64,000 nt of DNA from Coptis chinensis (GCA_015680905.1 CM027385.1:22264501-22328500), one strand, 5' to 3'. Counted from the first letter of the stretch, positions 11,753-23,239 are shown. The notes: a model not told the origin generated them from the sequence alone. A program made the numbers and translations.

Positions 11753-13670
11753 ATGGCTGAAGAAAGAGAGTCACCTCTCTCTGACTTTTACAAAGCCTTG
11801 AACGATAGCCCAAAATCTTGCATCATTCTATCAGACCCAGTGAGGGATTTCCGAATCCCCCCAAATATATTTAATTTGTTACCCGTTTTTCATGGGTTAG
11901 ACCATGAAAAACCTTATCGGCTACATCGCGTGGGGCTCCACCAGTGTCCTTACTACATTCCACCATCCTACGGTTGGTGCTGAACAAATTAAACTGAGGG
12001 TATTTCCTTTCACCCTAGCCGATAAGGCCGCGTCTTGGTTATCTGCCCAAGCGCCTAATTCTGTGAACTCGTGGGCCAAACTTGTTTAACTATTTATGGA
12101 ACATTTTTACCCACCACTGAAGACAGATGAAATGCTTTCCAAGATTCATTTCTTTCGACAGAATCCTCATGAATCATTTTCAGAGGCTTGGAATCATTTC
12201 GCCGATCTTCTTATAGAGTGTCCACACCATAACCTCGCGAAAGACACGTTAGTTCGTGCCTTTTTCAAGGGACTGTTACACCACCACAAAGAGGTGCTTG
12301 ACATAATGAATGGGGGTAGTTTCCTCAGTAAATGAGCCTCAGAGGCTTATAAATTTTTAGAAGATCAAACTAAGCGTAATAATAACTGGGGAGTAGTGAC
12401 GATATCTCCCGTTCCGCTAGTTCTTCTACAACAGTTAAGGCCGCCGGTATGTTTAAGATGAAACCCGATCCTGAACTTAAAAATTTAATCGAATCTCTCA
12501 CTAAAAAGGTAGAGGCTATTTCTGTTCAACAAAAGCTTATCCCCGTCATGAATGTCAACCCCAATCCATGTAATTTCTGTTTGAGTCCTGAGCATCCCGA
12601 CTCTTATTGTCCACTCGCCTATGAACAACAACAATCACAACAAGATAACGTTTGCTCAATTAATAGTTATCCTATTCCTAATGCCCCTTGGAGACAACAT
12701 CCCAACTGCAGTTGGAGAAATAATCAAAAAGTAACACCTCCAGGGTTTAATAATCAAAATGTTAGGCAAGCAAACAATTATAACCAAGCTCCACCACGAC
12801 AAGGTCAAGGACAAGGTTAGGATAATTATAATAATTATAACAATAATAATTATAATGCTAATAGAGGTATCGTTCTGGTTAATAAAAATAACTATCACAA
12901 CCCACCCATTAATAATCAACGTGACATCGTTCCTGTCACACAACCTATAACAACTACTCCTCCACAACCGGATCGTTTCGATGCCTTTATGCAATCTCAA
13001 CAACAAATTTTACAAACCATCCAACTTTCTTTACAGCAGTTAGCACAAGAGAAAGTACAACCAAAAGGTGTGTTTCCAGGTTAAGCAATACCTAATCCTA
13101 AAACAACAAACACAGCCTTTCAGTTGAACGGTAATACTAGTACAGAAAATGCAAACGTAAGTGAGCTAAATGCCATCACCACTCTCCGTTCTGGGAGAGT
13201 GGTTGATAACAACGTAACTATGCCTATAGTTATCACACAAGTAGTCCCTATACCAGAGATTGAACTAGATACCGAAATAGAAACTGAAGAGCCTACCCTT
13301 GTAGAGGTACCAGTTAAACAACAACCTAAGAAACAAAAAGCCAAGGTTAAACATTATGTTGACCCTTATTCTAAATATAGAGAGAAACCACCGTTTCCCC
13401 AGAGATTAGCAATGTTAACTAAGGATACGAATTTCGATGAGATTATGGAAGTTTTCAAAAATCTAACGATAAACCTTTCTTTTCTTGAAACGATAAAAAA
13501 ATTACCTCACCATGCTAAGTTTCTTAAAGATTTGTGCACTACTAGGAGCAAAACAAATATTCCTAAAGACGCCTTTTTAACTGAACAGTTCCCAACTCTA
13601 TCTGAAAATAATAGAATTGTTAAGTACAAGGACCCTGGTCGCCCTACTGTATAATGCACCTTGGGGGATA
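11753..13670 (+). pseudogene. Athila-type Gag (frameshifted)
   Basis: The likely start is the ATG at 11753 (MAEERESPLSDF). After a frameshift near 11900-11960 the Athila Gag core is clear: KLRVFPFTLADKAASWL, then EHFYPPLKTDEMLSKIHFF, then ESFSEAWNHFADLL and HHNLAKDTLVRAFFKGL. In-frame stops fall at 12087-12089 and 12333-12335. After another frame change, a CX2CX4HX4C zinc knuckle (CNFCLSPEHPDSYC) lies near 12570-12612, followed by an Asn/Gln-rich stretch and, at 13124-13654, a frame with LNAITTLRSGRVVDN, the segment that precedes the protease in this group. The protein would package element RNA. At least four lesions make it non-functional. Confidence 0.85.
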
Positions 13671-14372
13671 ATCACATGACAACTGCTCTATTAGACATGG
13701 GGCGAGTGTTAACTTACTCTCTTATTATTTATATAAACAAATCGGTCTACAAGAGATGCAACCAACGAAAATAACGTTGCAATTAGTGGATCGTTCTATT
13801 AAGTATCCTAAAGGTGTGGTTGAAAACGTGCTAGTTAAAGTTCAAAATTTTTACTACCCAACTTCGTTATTCTCGACACAGAAGTCGCTAACGACTCTGT
13901 CCCTATCATTTTAAGGCGTCCCTTCTTGGCTACTGCCAACGCGTTCATAAACTGCCGCGATGGTTCGATGTCCTTATCCTTTGGCCATCTTTCTGTTGAG
14001 GTAAATGTTTTTAAGAAGATTCAACAGTACCCAGATACGACTGTCGATGGAGAGGTTAGCATGACCGAGAGCTTCGCTCGGGATTATTTCGACAACACGT
14101 TTCCTGATAATCAGATGCCCAAATTTCTTTCCTTTGGAAGTTCAGACGCCAACGATTTCGTCCCTACACTAGTCGATACCCATCTTATGGATGAGGACGA
14201 GATTGATGACTTTCTCAAAGATACAAAGGAATACCATAGTAATGTGGATGTAACCAAGCTTGATGAGGAATTTGACGAGTTTCTTAGAGCAGGTGATAAA
14301 TCACCCGATCAAGAACTACCTTGCACACCATCCATACCATTCCCTCCTTCCACCCTTTTCAAAGGAACCTAG
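13669..14372 (+). pseudogene. Athila-type aspartic protease and truncated tail
   Basis: The active-site region reads ALLDMG then, after a one-base frame change near 13700, SVNLLSYSLYKQIGL, matching the Athila pattern ALxDLGASINLMPLS. Downstream are LQLVDRSIKYPKGVVE and RPFLATANAFINCRDG, the second conserved block. The frame from 13926 stays open to 14372 and continues into an acidic tail with EIDDFLKD and DEEFDEFLRAG, then stops. In autonomous relatives the reverse transcriptase would follow at about this point, so the pol deletion breakpoint is near 14370. The enzyme would process Gag. Confidence 0.82.
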
Positions 14373-16196
14373 AGTTTGCACTTGATTCTCTTGTTTCTCA
14401 CATTAGCCGTGATTTTTTCTAAAATCTCCTGTTAAGAAAATACTACCTAAAGAGCCACCTAACACTTTCATTTTCAGTTGTGTGATAATACCAACCCATA
14501 CCACAAATGAGTTTTATGCTAAACCCACATTCTCATTTTTTTCAATTCCTTACTTCTAAAATTCATCCATATCCACCATATCTTCCACAACCATCTACTT
14601 TTCACATTCATTCATTTGGCCACCATTTCATTAGAGGAAAAAGGAGACTTTGCATGCTAGGTTAGGTTCTAGATTCATCAGTATTCACTCTCATCCCGCT
14701 AGCCCACGTTTTCGGCAATCATGGTGCTTGATTTTGTTTGGGTGTGTTTCCTGTGATCATTATTTATGGAACGATCCACAACCATTTCGATTATTGATAT
14801 ATGGTAAACTACATGTTCATTATATATATATATATTAGATAAAATCTTGAGTATCCGACTATAAAAGATTCATTTCATTCTTCGGTGTGCTACATTCCAC
14901 TTCCATATATTGGTAAGTGCACCATTAAGGCAACCGGGCCCTCCCTATGGAGTGTGTGGCTGTAAGTATCGGATCCTAAGTCCACATTTAACATAATTCA
15001 TGTATTCCACTCTAGCATATTTTCTCGATTTTTGAGTCATGTTTCTCTATGGTGTGAATTATATATTTATTACTTTTCATTTTTTTATATTAAATCTTAT
15101 TCAGAAAAAGTAAAAAATACAAAAACCATAAAAATAGTAATCTAGGAAGTCTCGAGAATCTGACTTTAAAAGACCCACGTTTTAAAACAAATTTTCAAAC
15201 TTCGTTGCCAAAAATTTGTTTGGGGGTGGGGTGTTGGGTTTTCCATCCGTGATTGCTAAACTTTCCATTTGTGTTGTTTATGCCGTTTATTTGTATTTCG
15301 ATTTGGGTTGACATTATCTATGAATTTAGATTTCATTCGTTTACATAACTTACGTCACGCACGCACTTTGAGGTATTTTTCATCTTCTTATATGTAACCC
15401 ACAGTTAGAATAGAGTGTTTTATGGATCATTGGATTGAAAATTCTCTCCTGATCGTTTCCATATCTCATTCGCAAAAATCGGACTGGTAACGAATCGGGA
15501 ATTTTAGTTTGAAGTTGCGCGAAAAATCAAAAAAATTCGGAAACCGAATTGGGCTTGGGCCCAAACCTCGCACGCACGCGCCATGCACGTGCGTCCCCTT
15601 CCTCAAAACAAAACAGTAGCGAGTGGTTTAGGGAATTTATTGATTAATGTTGTTTTTATTGTTTTTATTAGTTCAGATGTTAATTTTGAATTCAGTAGTT
15701 AAATTGTATTTGAATTTCGATTTTAATATGATGTGGTTCTTTTCAAATTATGCATTGATTCTTGTGTTAATCCCACCTTCCCAAATTGTTTGGGGGTGGT
15801 ATTATTTTTTTTAGCATGGTTTTTATATGATCCACAATTTATTATGTAATTTTGCGATGATTGTTGGGAATATTGCCGATATTGGCATGCCTATAATTAA
15901 ATGTATGGTAGGATGAAATATCAATGAGTTAGGCAGTTACTATCATAAATTCAACCTAAAAGATATTAGGTTTGTTTTGGATTAAAGAATATGGGTTGTT
16001 TCCGTTTTCGGATTTGGAAATATTTTGTTTCCGGCAATTGCCTTAAAATTTTTTGGCAACTTCCCGATTCGTTTTGGAAACTCAAAACCTATATAAACTT
16101 CATTCATTCTCCACACAAAACTCACATCTCTCACTTTCATCTCTCACCTTTCACTCCCAATTTTCCTTCTTTTTCTTTCTCATTTCAGCACTAAGC
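14373..16196 (+). other. Non-coding spacer replacing pol in the Athila-like element
   Basis: No RT, RNase H or integrase motif is visible in any frame over these 1.8 kb. The segment contains a short TA run (14820-14836) and two GTTTGGGGGTGG motifs (near 15217 and 15788) identical in core to the polypurine tract just before the 3' LTR. It looks like a patchwork of former 3'-end sequences. Confidence 0.6.
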
Positions 16197-16400
16197 TACT
16201 CAGAGCGCGCCTGCGCCTCAGTGGAGCACCACCAGCGCCCAAATCACTCCATTGTAAGCCCAGTTTTCCCTTGAGCGCGACCGCGCCCTCCCAAGACCAA
16301 ACTTGAGCGCGACACGTGCCCAAAACACTGTAAGTCAAATTTCTCCGGAGCACGCCTGCGCCTCAGTGGAGTGCCCCCGCACCCTGACCTCCGTAGACAC
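16197..16400 (+). repeat. GC-rich repeats before the second ORF
   Basis: Units such as GCGCCTCAGTGGAGCACCACC and GAGCGCGACCGCGCCC resemble the block at 11221-11410 in front of gag. At least three related units occur here, spaced about 60-70 bp. They end shortly before the ATG at 16465 and may be a duplicated leader or internal control region. Confidence 0.65.
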
Positions 16401-16464
16401 GAAAAATTCCGATTTTTCGTGGGTTATTCCAAGATAGGTTGCAGCTGTTCTAGAAAGTAGTTTT

Positions 16465-17388
16465 GTGATGACATCTCCTAAAGTCATACCGGAAAAATCT
16501 TTCAAAGACTTGTTGGGAAGCGAGTCTTATGGACATTGGTTCCGTGACAGGATCTTGCAGTTAGGATGGCGGCATTTACTGGTAAGTGATGACGACTCGT
16601 ATTCACCACAGCTTACTGAATATTTTTACAATAATGTTAGTTTCTATTGTAACCAGGATGGAGAACAAGAATTCTCCGTCGTGGTTGATGACACGCCACT
16701 AGAATTCAATAAGTATTTGGTAACGTTAGTTTCCGGATTGCCCTTGCCTGACCCTATGCACACGTGGGGATATATGACCGATAATGCATACCTCTATGAC
16801 TATACATACTTTCATGAGTATTATGGGGGAGGGGTGTTTCGTGTAATGGACTACGGGCAATATAGTATAGCACTTGGTAGCCTATCCCTGAATGTAGGCA
16901 CAACCATGTTATTCATTATGATGAATATTTTAGGGGAGTGGGAGTTTACTTCTGCAAGTAGCACTGCTGGTGACATTTTCCTTGCTTTAGCTGAGGGACG
17001 TCGCCGCTATGACATTCCCCAAGTATTAGTGTCTAGTCTTAAGCGAGCCCAAGGCATGAGGCATAAGTATCTTCTTATGCCTGTTTTGGTTTGCCGCATC
17101 ATGCGTGCTTGTTTACCTGTATTATGTGCCCAGTTCACAGATTGGAAAAGAGTGGAAGTCATGAGACCCACCAATTGGGTGGTTCGTTCATTACGAGTTA
17201 TGACTTGGCCGGGATGGCAGGTGCAGCCTCATTTGGTTGCCCCTTACACCCCATCAGACATTGTAACACTCGACAGGTTAGCACAAGTTAATGACACACG
17301 GCGGCGGGCTTGGCAAGTTATCATGGCGTGGCAGGATGCGAAGGAACCTCATCTCTTTGGAGAGGAAGATGAGGAGGATAATGCTTAA
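16465..17388 (+). CDS. Plant retroelement accessory protein, 307 aa
   Basis: This is the longest intact reading frame in the window. It begins MMTSPKVIPEKSFKDLLGSE and ends in an acidic tail (FGEEDEEDNA). The central part, LTEYFYNNVSF...FSVVVDDTPLEFN...SGLPLP, follows the pattern seen in plant retroelement-linked proteins of the 'putative plant transposon protein' group (EFYxN...V.G..I.F....N..LGLP). That assignment is by eye and is an inference. No signal peptide, membrane segment or catalytic motif is evident; the composition is rich in aromatic residues. The frame is intact while gag in the same element is badly broken, which is unusual. A GC-rich repeat block just upstream may carry its control signals. 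It is not an enzyme I can name, and alternatives include an Athila ORF1-like or envelope-position protein. Confidence 0.65.
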   Translation: MMTSPKVIPEKSFKDLLGSESYGHWFRDRILQLGWRHLLVSDDDSYSPQLTEYFYNNVSFYCNQDGEQEFSVVVDDTPLEFNKYLVTLVSGLPLPDPMHTWGYMTDNAYLYDYTYFHEYYGGGVFRVMDYGQYSIALGSLSLNVGTTMLFIMMNILGEWEFTSASSTAGDIFLALAEGRRRYDIPQVLVSSLKRAQGMRHKYLLMPVLVCRIMRACLPVLCAQFTDWKRVEVMRPTNWVVRSLRVMTWPGWQVQPHLVAPYTPSDIVTLDRLAQVNDTRRRAWQVIMAWQDAKEPHLFGEEDEEDNA

Positions 17389-19186
17389 ATCGCGGGAGTT
17401 AAGGTAAGTTTTTAGTTTCAGTGAGTGTCTGCTTAAGTCCCAAGCAATTTGATTCTTGTTATCCCCATAACGGGTGGAACTCATATAGAGTTGCGTCTGT
17501 TTTTGTTTTTCTATATTAGTATGTTTTAACCTTGTTTTGCAGATGTTCTAGAATTTCACGCATTTTCATGGTATTTCTCTACCCTATTTATTTAAATACT
17601 TTGAGGACAAAGAATGCTTCTTGTTTGGGGGCATAGAAACATGTGTAATTAAGGCATCTGTTAGGATATAGATATGTATAATATGCATTTGTTTTCTAGT
17701 TAAAAATTCAAAAAAAAAATTAAAAATATAAATAAAAAGTTTATGCTATACACTTAGGAATATTGGCATTGTTTTCTTTCTCTATGCTCTCAATAATCTA
17801 GAAGTCTCACATAGCTTTTGCATTAGAATAGTTTTTAGAAATTTAGGTTAATATGTAGGTAATAATCTTTACATTTATCTATAAATAAGTTACATGAGTA
17901 TCTATGATTGTTGGCAGTAAGTTTCTAAAATCTAGGCTAGAGTACTTATTCTACAAATCTTGTGAGAATATAGGCTAAAGCCTTATATGAATAAAACATT
18001 TGAGAAATGACACAAAGGAGAAGTAAAATCCGGATAGAGAAATCACACGTCCACTTGCTTGATCACTATACCATATCCTAAGCGAGAATTTAGGCCCTCT
18101 TTGGATCGATATAGCCCAAAAATTCAAACCTATGAAATTATTTTCCGCTAGTCGCCCCTCTTAGCCTTTCTTCAGCCTTTCATAAACCGCAAATCCTTAA
18201 ACCTGTTACAAAACAAAATAAAAATAAAAATCAGCTTACCCATTCTTTGAATGAATCTGAGAATAGAGATGAAGATTAGAAAAGAGAAAGACCTTTGAAA
18301 TCAAGAATTTCTTAGTCGCTTCAAATAAGAATAAAAGAAAGTTTTCATCCAAATAAAAATAAATAAATAAAATAAAAAGTTAGAACTCCAAAAATAGAAT
18401 CAAAGGAGTCAAAAGCCAAAGAAAAAAAATATATATGGCTAAGGATGGAAACAAAGTGTAGAAGCAAAAGTAAATAACAAGGTTTTCTCTAGTTACATAA
18501 CATGAAGACTCTATTATCTCAAACTTGTCCTTTTTGAATATTCATTGCCTTCCTTCTTAAACCATCTCCTAATCCCCGCAACACCTAATAAAGACCTCTA
18601 GCTCAATTAGGAATAGGTTAGTGTGATAGTAAGTGGCAGATATGTTTGATCGACTCTGGCTTCCTTGTGTGTCATTGAGATTGTAAGGTAAGTGTGCCCA
18701 CTGCACAATTTGAGTAGCTTAAAACTTGAGCTTAAAAAATCGAGTGGTTTTGTTTTGACATTTATGTGAGGACCTACTTAAGGACGATATTCCGAGTTTT
18801 CATAAACGGACCTGCTAGTGCATTTCATAGTATTACTTATTGTATATATGTTTATTCATAGATAATTGATTATTATGCATATATTAGCTTAGGTTTCGAC
18901 TTTATTATTCTTTATTCATTGCTAGTGAGATATATAGACAATTGGGAGCATAAATAAGGAAACAATAGTTTTATTTCTTAGTCGTTGTAGTATAGATGAA
19001 GTTTGTGAGTAACTTCACTGGAAAACTCTCACGAGGCTATAACTCGTCCACTAAGGAATTCCTAGTGGTTTAAGGCCTTGTTGCATATGGTCAATGCAAT
19101 CGCACTCGGCGAAACGAGAGTAGTTAGAACTCCATTTTTAGTCACTTATTCTAATTTCTCATATTTTCTTGAGGACAAGCAAAATG
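17389..19186 (+). other. Non-coding 3' region of the Athila-like element
   Basis: This AT-rich region has no supported gene. It includes a TTTGAGGACAAAGAATGC...GTTTGGGGGCAT motif near 17600-17635. That motif parallels the TTGAGGACAAGCAAAATGC...GTTTGGGGGTGG motif right before the 3' LTR, suggesting a duplicated 3' end. A-rich tracts occur at 17700-17740 and 18340-18430. Confidence 0.55.
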
Positions 19187-19202
19187 CTGTTTGGGGGTGG
19201 TT
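19187..19202 (+). promoter_or_regulatory. Polypurine tract of the Athila-like element
   Basis: TTTGGGGGTGG ends two or three bases before the 3' LTR start TGATAAGAG. It is the expected primer site for plus-strand DNA synthesis. Confidence 0.75.
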
Positions 19203-20691
19203 TGATAAGAGCCCAAAACTGTAGTTTTAACCCTTAACAATAATACTTTTAGACCAATTATGCGAGTAATAAATAAGAGTTAATGCTGATTACATGCTTT
19301 TATGTATTTCAGGCATTGAAGTCAATTATGTGTAGAAATGTGTCACTTTGGAGAGATAAAGGAGCAAGGGTTGGTTGCTAAGAAGTTCTGTGATTAAAGG
19401 CCAAGATTTAAGGAGAAAAAGCCTTTGTAAAGCCCGGTCAAAGCTGAAAAGTCAAAGTCAACGCGGGCAAAAACATCACACAAAAGTCAGCAGAACTTCC
19501 GAAGACAGTATCTTTGGACTCAAAACTTAGAATTGGGCCTACCTTATGTCAAAATGACCAGCTTGGAATCAGCTTTCCAATAGTCCAAGCCTTGACCCAA
19601 TCAGAGGAGCAGAAGTGGATGAAAATCCTGTGGAAGTCAAATCTAGTTGTAAAGGGCTATGTGGACTGAAGAAATTGGGTGTTGGGCTCGATTTTCCGGC
19701 CCGAAACATGGCTCGTCAGCCCATGCACGAAAATGTGGATCTGGTCTCCTCTATTTGAAGACAGAAGACTTAGCTCTTAAGAAAAAAATTAGGTTAGGGT
19801 AGAAGGTGGCCATTAGAGAATAGTTTAGATCTAGTTTTGAGAATCCATTAATTAGTTTTTATTATCTTGGTTTTAAATTAGTATTTGAATCAATTGTTAT
19901 TTATTTATTAGATAAATAAAGTAGTTTGTTCTTCATAATATAGTTTTCATTTCATTAATGATTGTAGTTTCAATTCCTAGATTTAGTCATTTGTCATTAT
20001 TAATTTCAATCAATCTTGCATGAGTAGTTTCCATTCGAATTCAAATAAGCAAAGTTAGAATCTTTATACCATGTCTTGTTTAATTTCATTGGAAAATGAT
20101 AGCATAATGATTCTAGGCTAAACCTCCATTAGAGGGGATTGAAGAAGCCTTGATGAAACTTGATTTGTGTTAGCGTAGAGTAGTCGTAATTTCCATTCCA
20201 TTCTAGAAAACGATTAGTTCATCATGAGAATGGGTTTGATTGTTTCACATGCTAGATATTAGTTGGTAGAGATTACCATGAACAACTAGGGATTAGGAAG
20301 AACCAATTGCTATGCGAAAACATTGCAATTTGGATTACGACGAATCTTCGCTAATTAATTAAGTCGAGTTAAGGTGGAATAAATCCCCCCTAATTCTTTA
20401 TCTAATAATCAATTTAGTATTCCGTAGTCGTATAAATTCATATCTTGTTAGTATAATTTGCATTGTAGTATAAATTCGTAAATCTCTCATTAACTTTGGA
20501 TAGACCGATAATCTTAGAAAACGTTAATTCTAAAGAACTAGGAGTGGAACGAATCTTTTACTCCAACTCTATTTCGATAGAATCGAGAGTAGAAATCTTT
20601 GATAAATTAGCGTCTAAAATAATCTTAGTTTTACTTCCGTTTGAGTTTCGTATCTTATTCGTAGGTAAAACTATTCATTTTACTTTTATCA
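19203..20691 (+). repeat. 3' LTR of the Athila-like element
   Basis: This 1489-bp direct repeat of 9588-11075 starts TGATAAGAGCCC and ends TTTTATCA, with scattered single-base differences from the 5' copy. The pentamer TCTTT follows, one base different from TCTGT in front of the 5' LTR. Confidence 0.92.
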
Positions 20692-21420
20692 TCTTTACCC
20701 ACAGGGATATGTGTTCCTCATCACCCGTGATGCAAATGGAGATCTGCCTGCTCCCATTATGGCAAATTGAAGAAGGGAGTCTTGCATTTTCCTCCCGTTG
20801 CCTGCCATCTGATGCATCTGACGGATCGGGTCATTCTTCTCAGTTTCCCATGAACTTTCTTTGGTAGAAAGTTTCCTGTTCTGAATTCTTTTTCGGTGTC
20901 GAAGGTCGACATCACGATCCTGGTCAGTAGACTCCGGCTCTGAGGTTGTTCCTAAGTCCTCATCTAAGTTGTTGTATTCTGACTCAGATAGCTCGCGATG
21001 AATTGGGTCCCCACGCCTTGGGTTCCTAGTACGACCAGCTTCAGGAGGGTCATCATCATCGAGATTGATGAGTGGCTCTTTCCCTGTGTCGGACTGATAT
21101 AAGTGCCTTAGCAGCTATAATTATCGCTCAAGGTTGCTCATTTACTGTTCCAGAGCCTGCACCACTTGACTCGCCTGAACAGACTTTGGGTTGGTGAGGA
21201 CATCATTCTCGCCATTTTGACGTTCCTCCTGAGCGTTATTCCTGGGACCTACTCCGGGAACAACTAGTTCATCGGTGCTGGTCATAGGTCCTTGCGGGGG
21301 ATCATTCGCATCTTGGTGACCGACATTCTCTCCCCCTTCAAGCATCTCGTGCACTTCTTCTCTGATGGCGACGCTGCGTGTGGTAGCACCACCCTTTGTT
21401 TTCTTTGCTCCTACCATCAT
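20692..21420 (-). pseudogene. Gag N-terminal part of the Tat element
   Basis: The frame at 21142-21420 starts MMVGAKKTKGGATTRSVA shortly after the primer site, as expected for the gag start of the Tat group. It continues with a hydrophilic, Asn/Gln-rich region ending in VQASQVVQALEQ. Further along, toward 20692, the block AIMGAGRSPFASRVM can be read just before the gag core, but stops and a frame change occur between (20880-21140). The coding sequence is cut at 20692 by the Athila-like insertion. Confidence 0.75.
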
Positions 21421-21478
21421 AATAGTAAGAGTTTTTAGAATAAATCAATCATTTGGAATGAGTATTTACCTGCTTTCG

Positions 21479-21496
21479 TCCCCACAGACGACGCCA
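21479..21496 (-). promoter_or_regulatory. Primer-binding site of the Tat element
   Basis: On the minus strand the sequence TGGCGTCGTCTGTGGGGA lies five bases inside the LTR boundary. It resembles the TGGCGCCGTCTGTGGGGA sites of the Tat lineage and fixes element orientation. Confidence 0.78.
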
Positions 21497-21501
21497 AAAG
21501 A

Positions 21502-22156
21502 TGTAGGGGAAATTCCAAGTATTCTCTGATCTTCCTCTGTGCCTTGTGATATGGAATCCTTTGCTGAATAGAGAAGGGATGAGATGATGATGAGTTCAGG
21601 GATAAACCGTCTGACGGCTGCCTACGTATCTCCTTTGTTTTATTAGAGAATCAAACCCTATTTTGCGTAGTTCCTAAGAGCGAATCCTTCTGGTTTATAT
21701 AAGAAGGGCTACGAGAGTCTTAGGGTTAAGGCTGTTCTCACCGCTTGTGAGTTCCCTTCCATCTTTGGACTCTGCCTTCCGATTAGGATTCCTCTTCTTA
21801 TAGAAGTCTGAATCTAAACCATATCTTATGAGAGGCAAGTTTCCTTGTTGATCATAATAAAAGGTAACTCCTAAGATATGTCATCACGATTCCTTCCTTA
21901 TCATCAAAGATCGCCATCTTCAGTTTCCTTCTGTTCAGGAACTGTCTATATCAGTTCCTAACTACTTGGAGAACTGTCATACTTAGATCTGTCAGCGTGT
22001 GCCTAGCACATGTGCACTAAACACTTTCGTCTTTGAGCACGAGATCACTTATTCACGTAACCGATCCGATGGTCCTCGTCTCATTCTGGACATCTATAGT
22101 CTTAGGTTATTTCCCATACACGTGTCATCTGTTCAGTGACGGGAAATCCCCCTACA
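21502..22156 (-). repeat. 5' LTR of the Tat element
   Basis: This 655-bp segment begins TGTAGGGGAAATT and ends AAATCCCCCTACA, so it has short inverted ends with TG and CA. On the minus strand a TATA-like CTTATATAAACC lies at about 21690-21703. It is followed by the GAACTACGC...GGAGATACGTAGGCAGCC leader motif seen in many plant Tat LTRs. I found no partner LTR within the window. Confidence 0.78.
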
Positions 22157-23008
22157 CCAGTAGTGCCTGAACGCAGTATTATGCACTTGTAGCAAGACCC
22201 CAAAACTATCCTAACATGCGCAAACGGTGCAATCTATGCTCAAGAATGAAATCAAAATTCGTTTTTGCAAGTATGGACTTTTGAAAACTTTGCTTTGCTC
22301 TATACTTTATTTTGCCCTGTTCAAGGGAAAAATTGGGTGCGAGACTAGGATGGTTTTACTACACGTCTCAGAAGAGTAGGCAGTCACTTCACCAAGTGGT
22401 GTGCTACCAAGAATCTCACTCACGATGAATCTGGGGGAGGGGAGTGAGGAAGGTAGTTAGTCCACCGGAATCTAGTAACTGATTACTCTAAATCTTCATG
22501 GCTATATTTTTGTCCTTTTCTGGAAGAGCGTGACTACTTTGGGCTCTAGGTGATTGATTTTAATTCATTTTTTTGGTCTAGGGCTTCAAGAATCAAGCAA
22601 CGTCCTAATTTACCTACATTGGGGAGTGACTTCCCAATGGTTGTTATGTGGCTCAGGTTCAACCTTACGCGCGAATGTAAATTGCAGTGCGGAAATTAAA
22701 TTTCAAACAATCACGTAAGTATGCTTAAACACACAAGGTATCCTCTTACTTGGGCTTCGAGGAGGTTTAGAATTTACCTTTCAAGCAGTGATTACACGCT
22801 GCTTGAAGAGAAAGCGACGTCGGTTGGCGCGTGATCTTAGAATCATGCCCAACCTTTCGAACTTTACCCTGTTTTAAGTTACAATAAAGGTCTACTTAAA
22901 AAGTTAAAAAGCCCACAAGTTGGGTTTTTGATAATTAAACAATTTCGTCTTCAAGGGCCAAAACCATAAAAGTAAACTATTACTAAACTAATCTAATAGA
23001 TTAACTAT
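22157..23008. other. Unassigned sequence between Tat LTR and CACTA
   Basis: I see no supported gene in these 852 bases. The CACTA transposon interrupts this sequence at 23009, and it continues at 33240. The composition (for instance CAATCACGTAAGTATGC) resembles retroelement leader sequence, but I cannot assign a family. Confidence 0.35.
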
Positions 23009-23239
23009 CACTACTACAGAAATGCACATTAGCCACGGTTGGTCAACTAGTATATACCACTGTTTGCCTAATAACAGTGGCTAATAGTCATTAACCACGG
23101 TACATTGACTTTTTTAATTTTAGTACAATCAAATACCACCGGGTCTCGTAAAAGCGATGGTATATAGATGCCATTTACCACGGAACTACCCAATATCGCC
23201 TTGATTTGTTTTTGATTTTCATATACCCTACCGCTTCCG

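Larger units (their letters stand above)
9588..20691 (+). mobile_element. Athila-like LTR retrotransposon without pol
   Basis: Two direct repeats (9588-11075 and 19203-20691) begin TGATAAGAGCCC and end TTTTATCA. The 5' copy is followed by a tRNA-Asp-type primer site, and the 3' copy is preceded by a G-rich polypurine tract. Between them are Athila-type gag, a protease, about 2 kb without genes, and a 307-aa ORF. I find no reverse transcriptase, RNase H or integrase motif, so it must have relied on enzymes from another element. The LTRs are very similar by eye, so the insertion is not ancient. It sits inside the gag gene of the minus-strand Tat element, with flanks TCTGT and TCTTT. Confidence 0.88.
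20692..22156 (-). mobile_element. Tat-lineage retrotransposon, 5' portion
   Basis: This part resumes the element interrupted at 9587. On the minus strand it runs from the 5' LTR (22156-21502) through the primer site to the gag N-terminus. The junction at 20692 continues the gag reading broken at 9587 (MRNTYPC... on this side, QPKFSVFSG on the other). Confidence 0.87.

Noticed and set aside
12656..13006. Minus-strand frame very rich in Ile and Val
   Set aside because: It is the antisense of the Asn-rich, AAT-repeat part of the Athila-type gag, so it is a composition artefact.
20496..20867. 123-codon plus-strand frame spanning the 3' LTR end
   Set aside because: It crosses the boundary between the Athila-like LTR and the reverse-oriented Tat gag, so it is a chance fusion.
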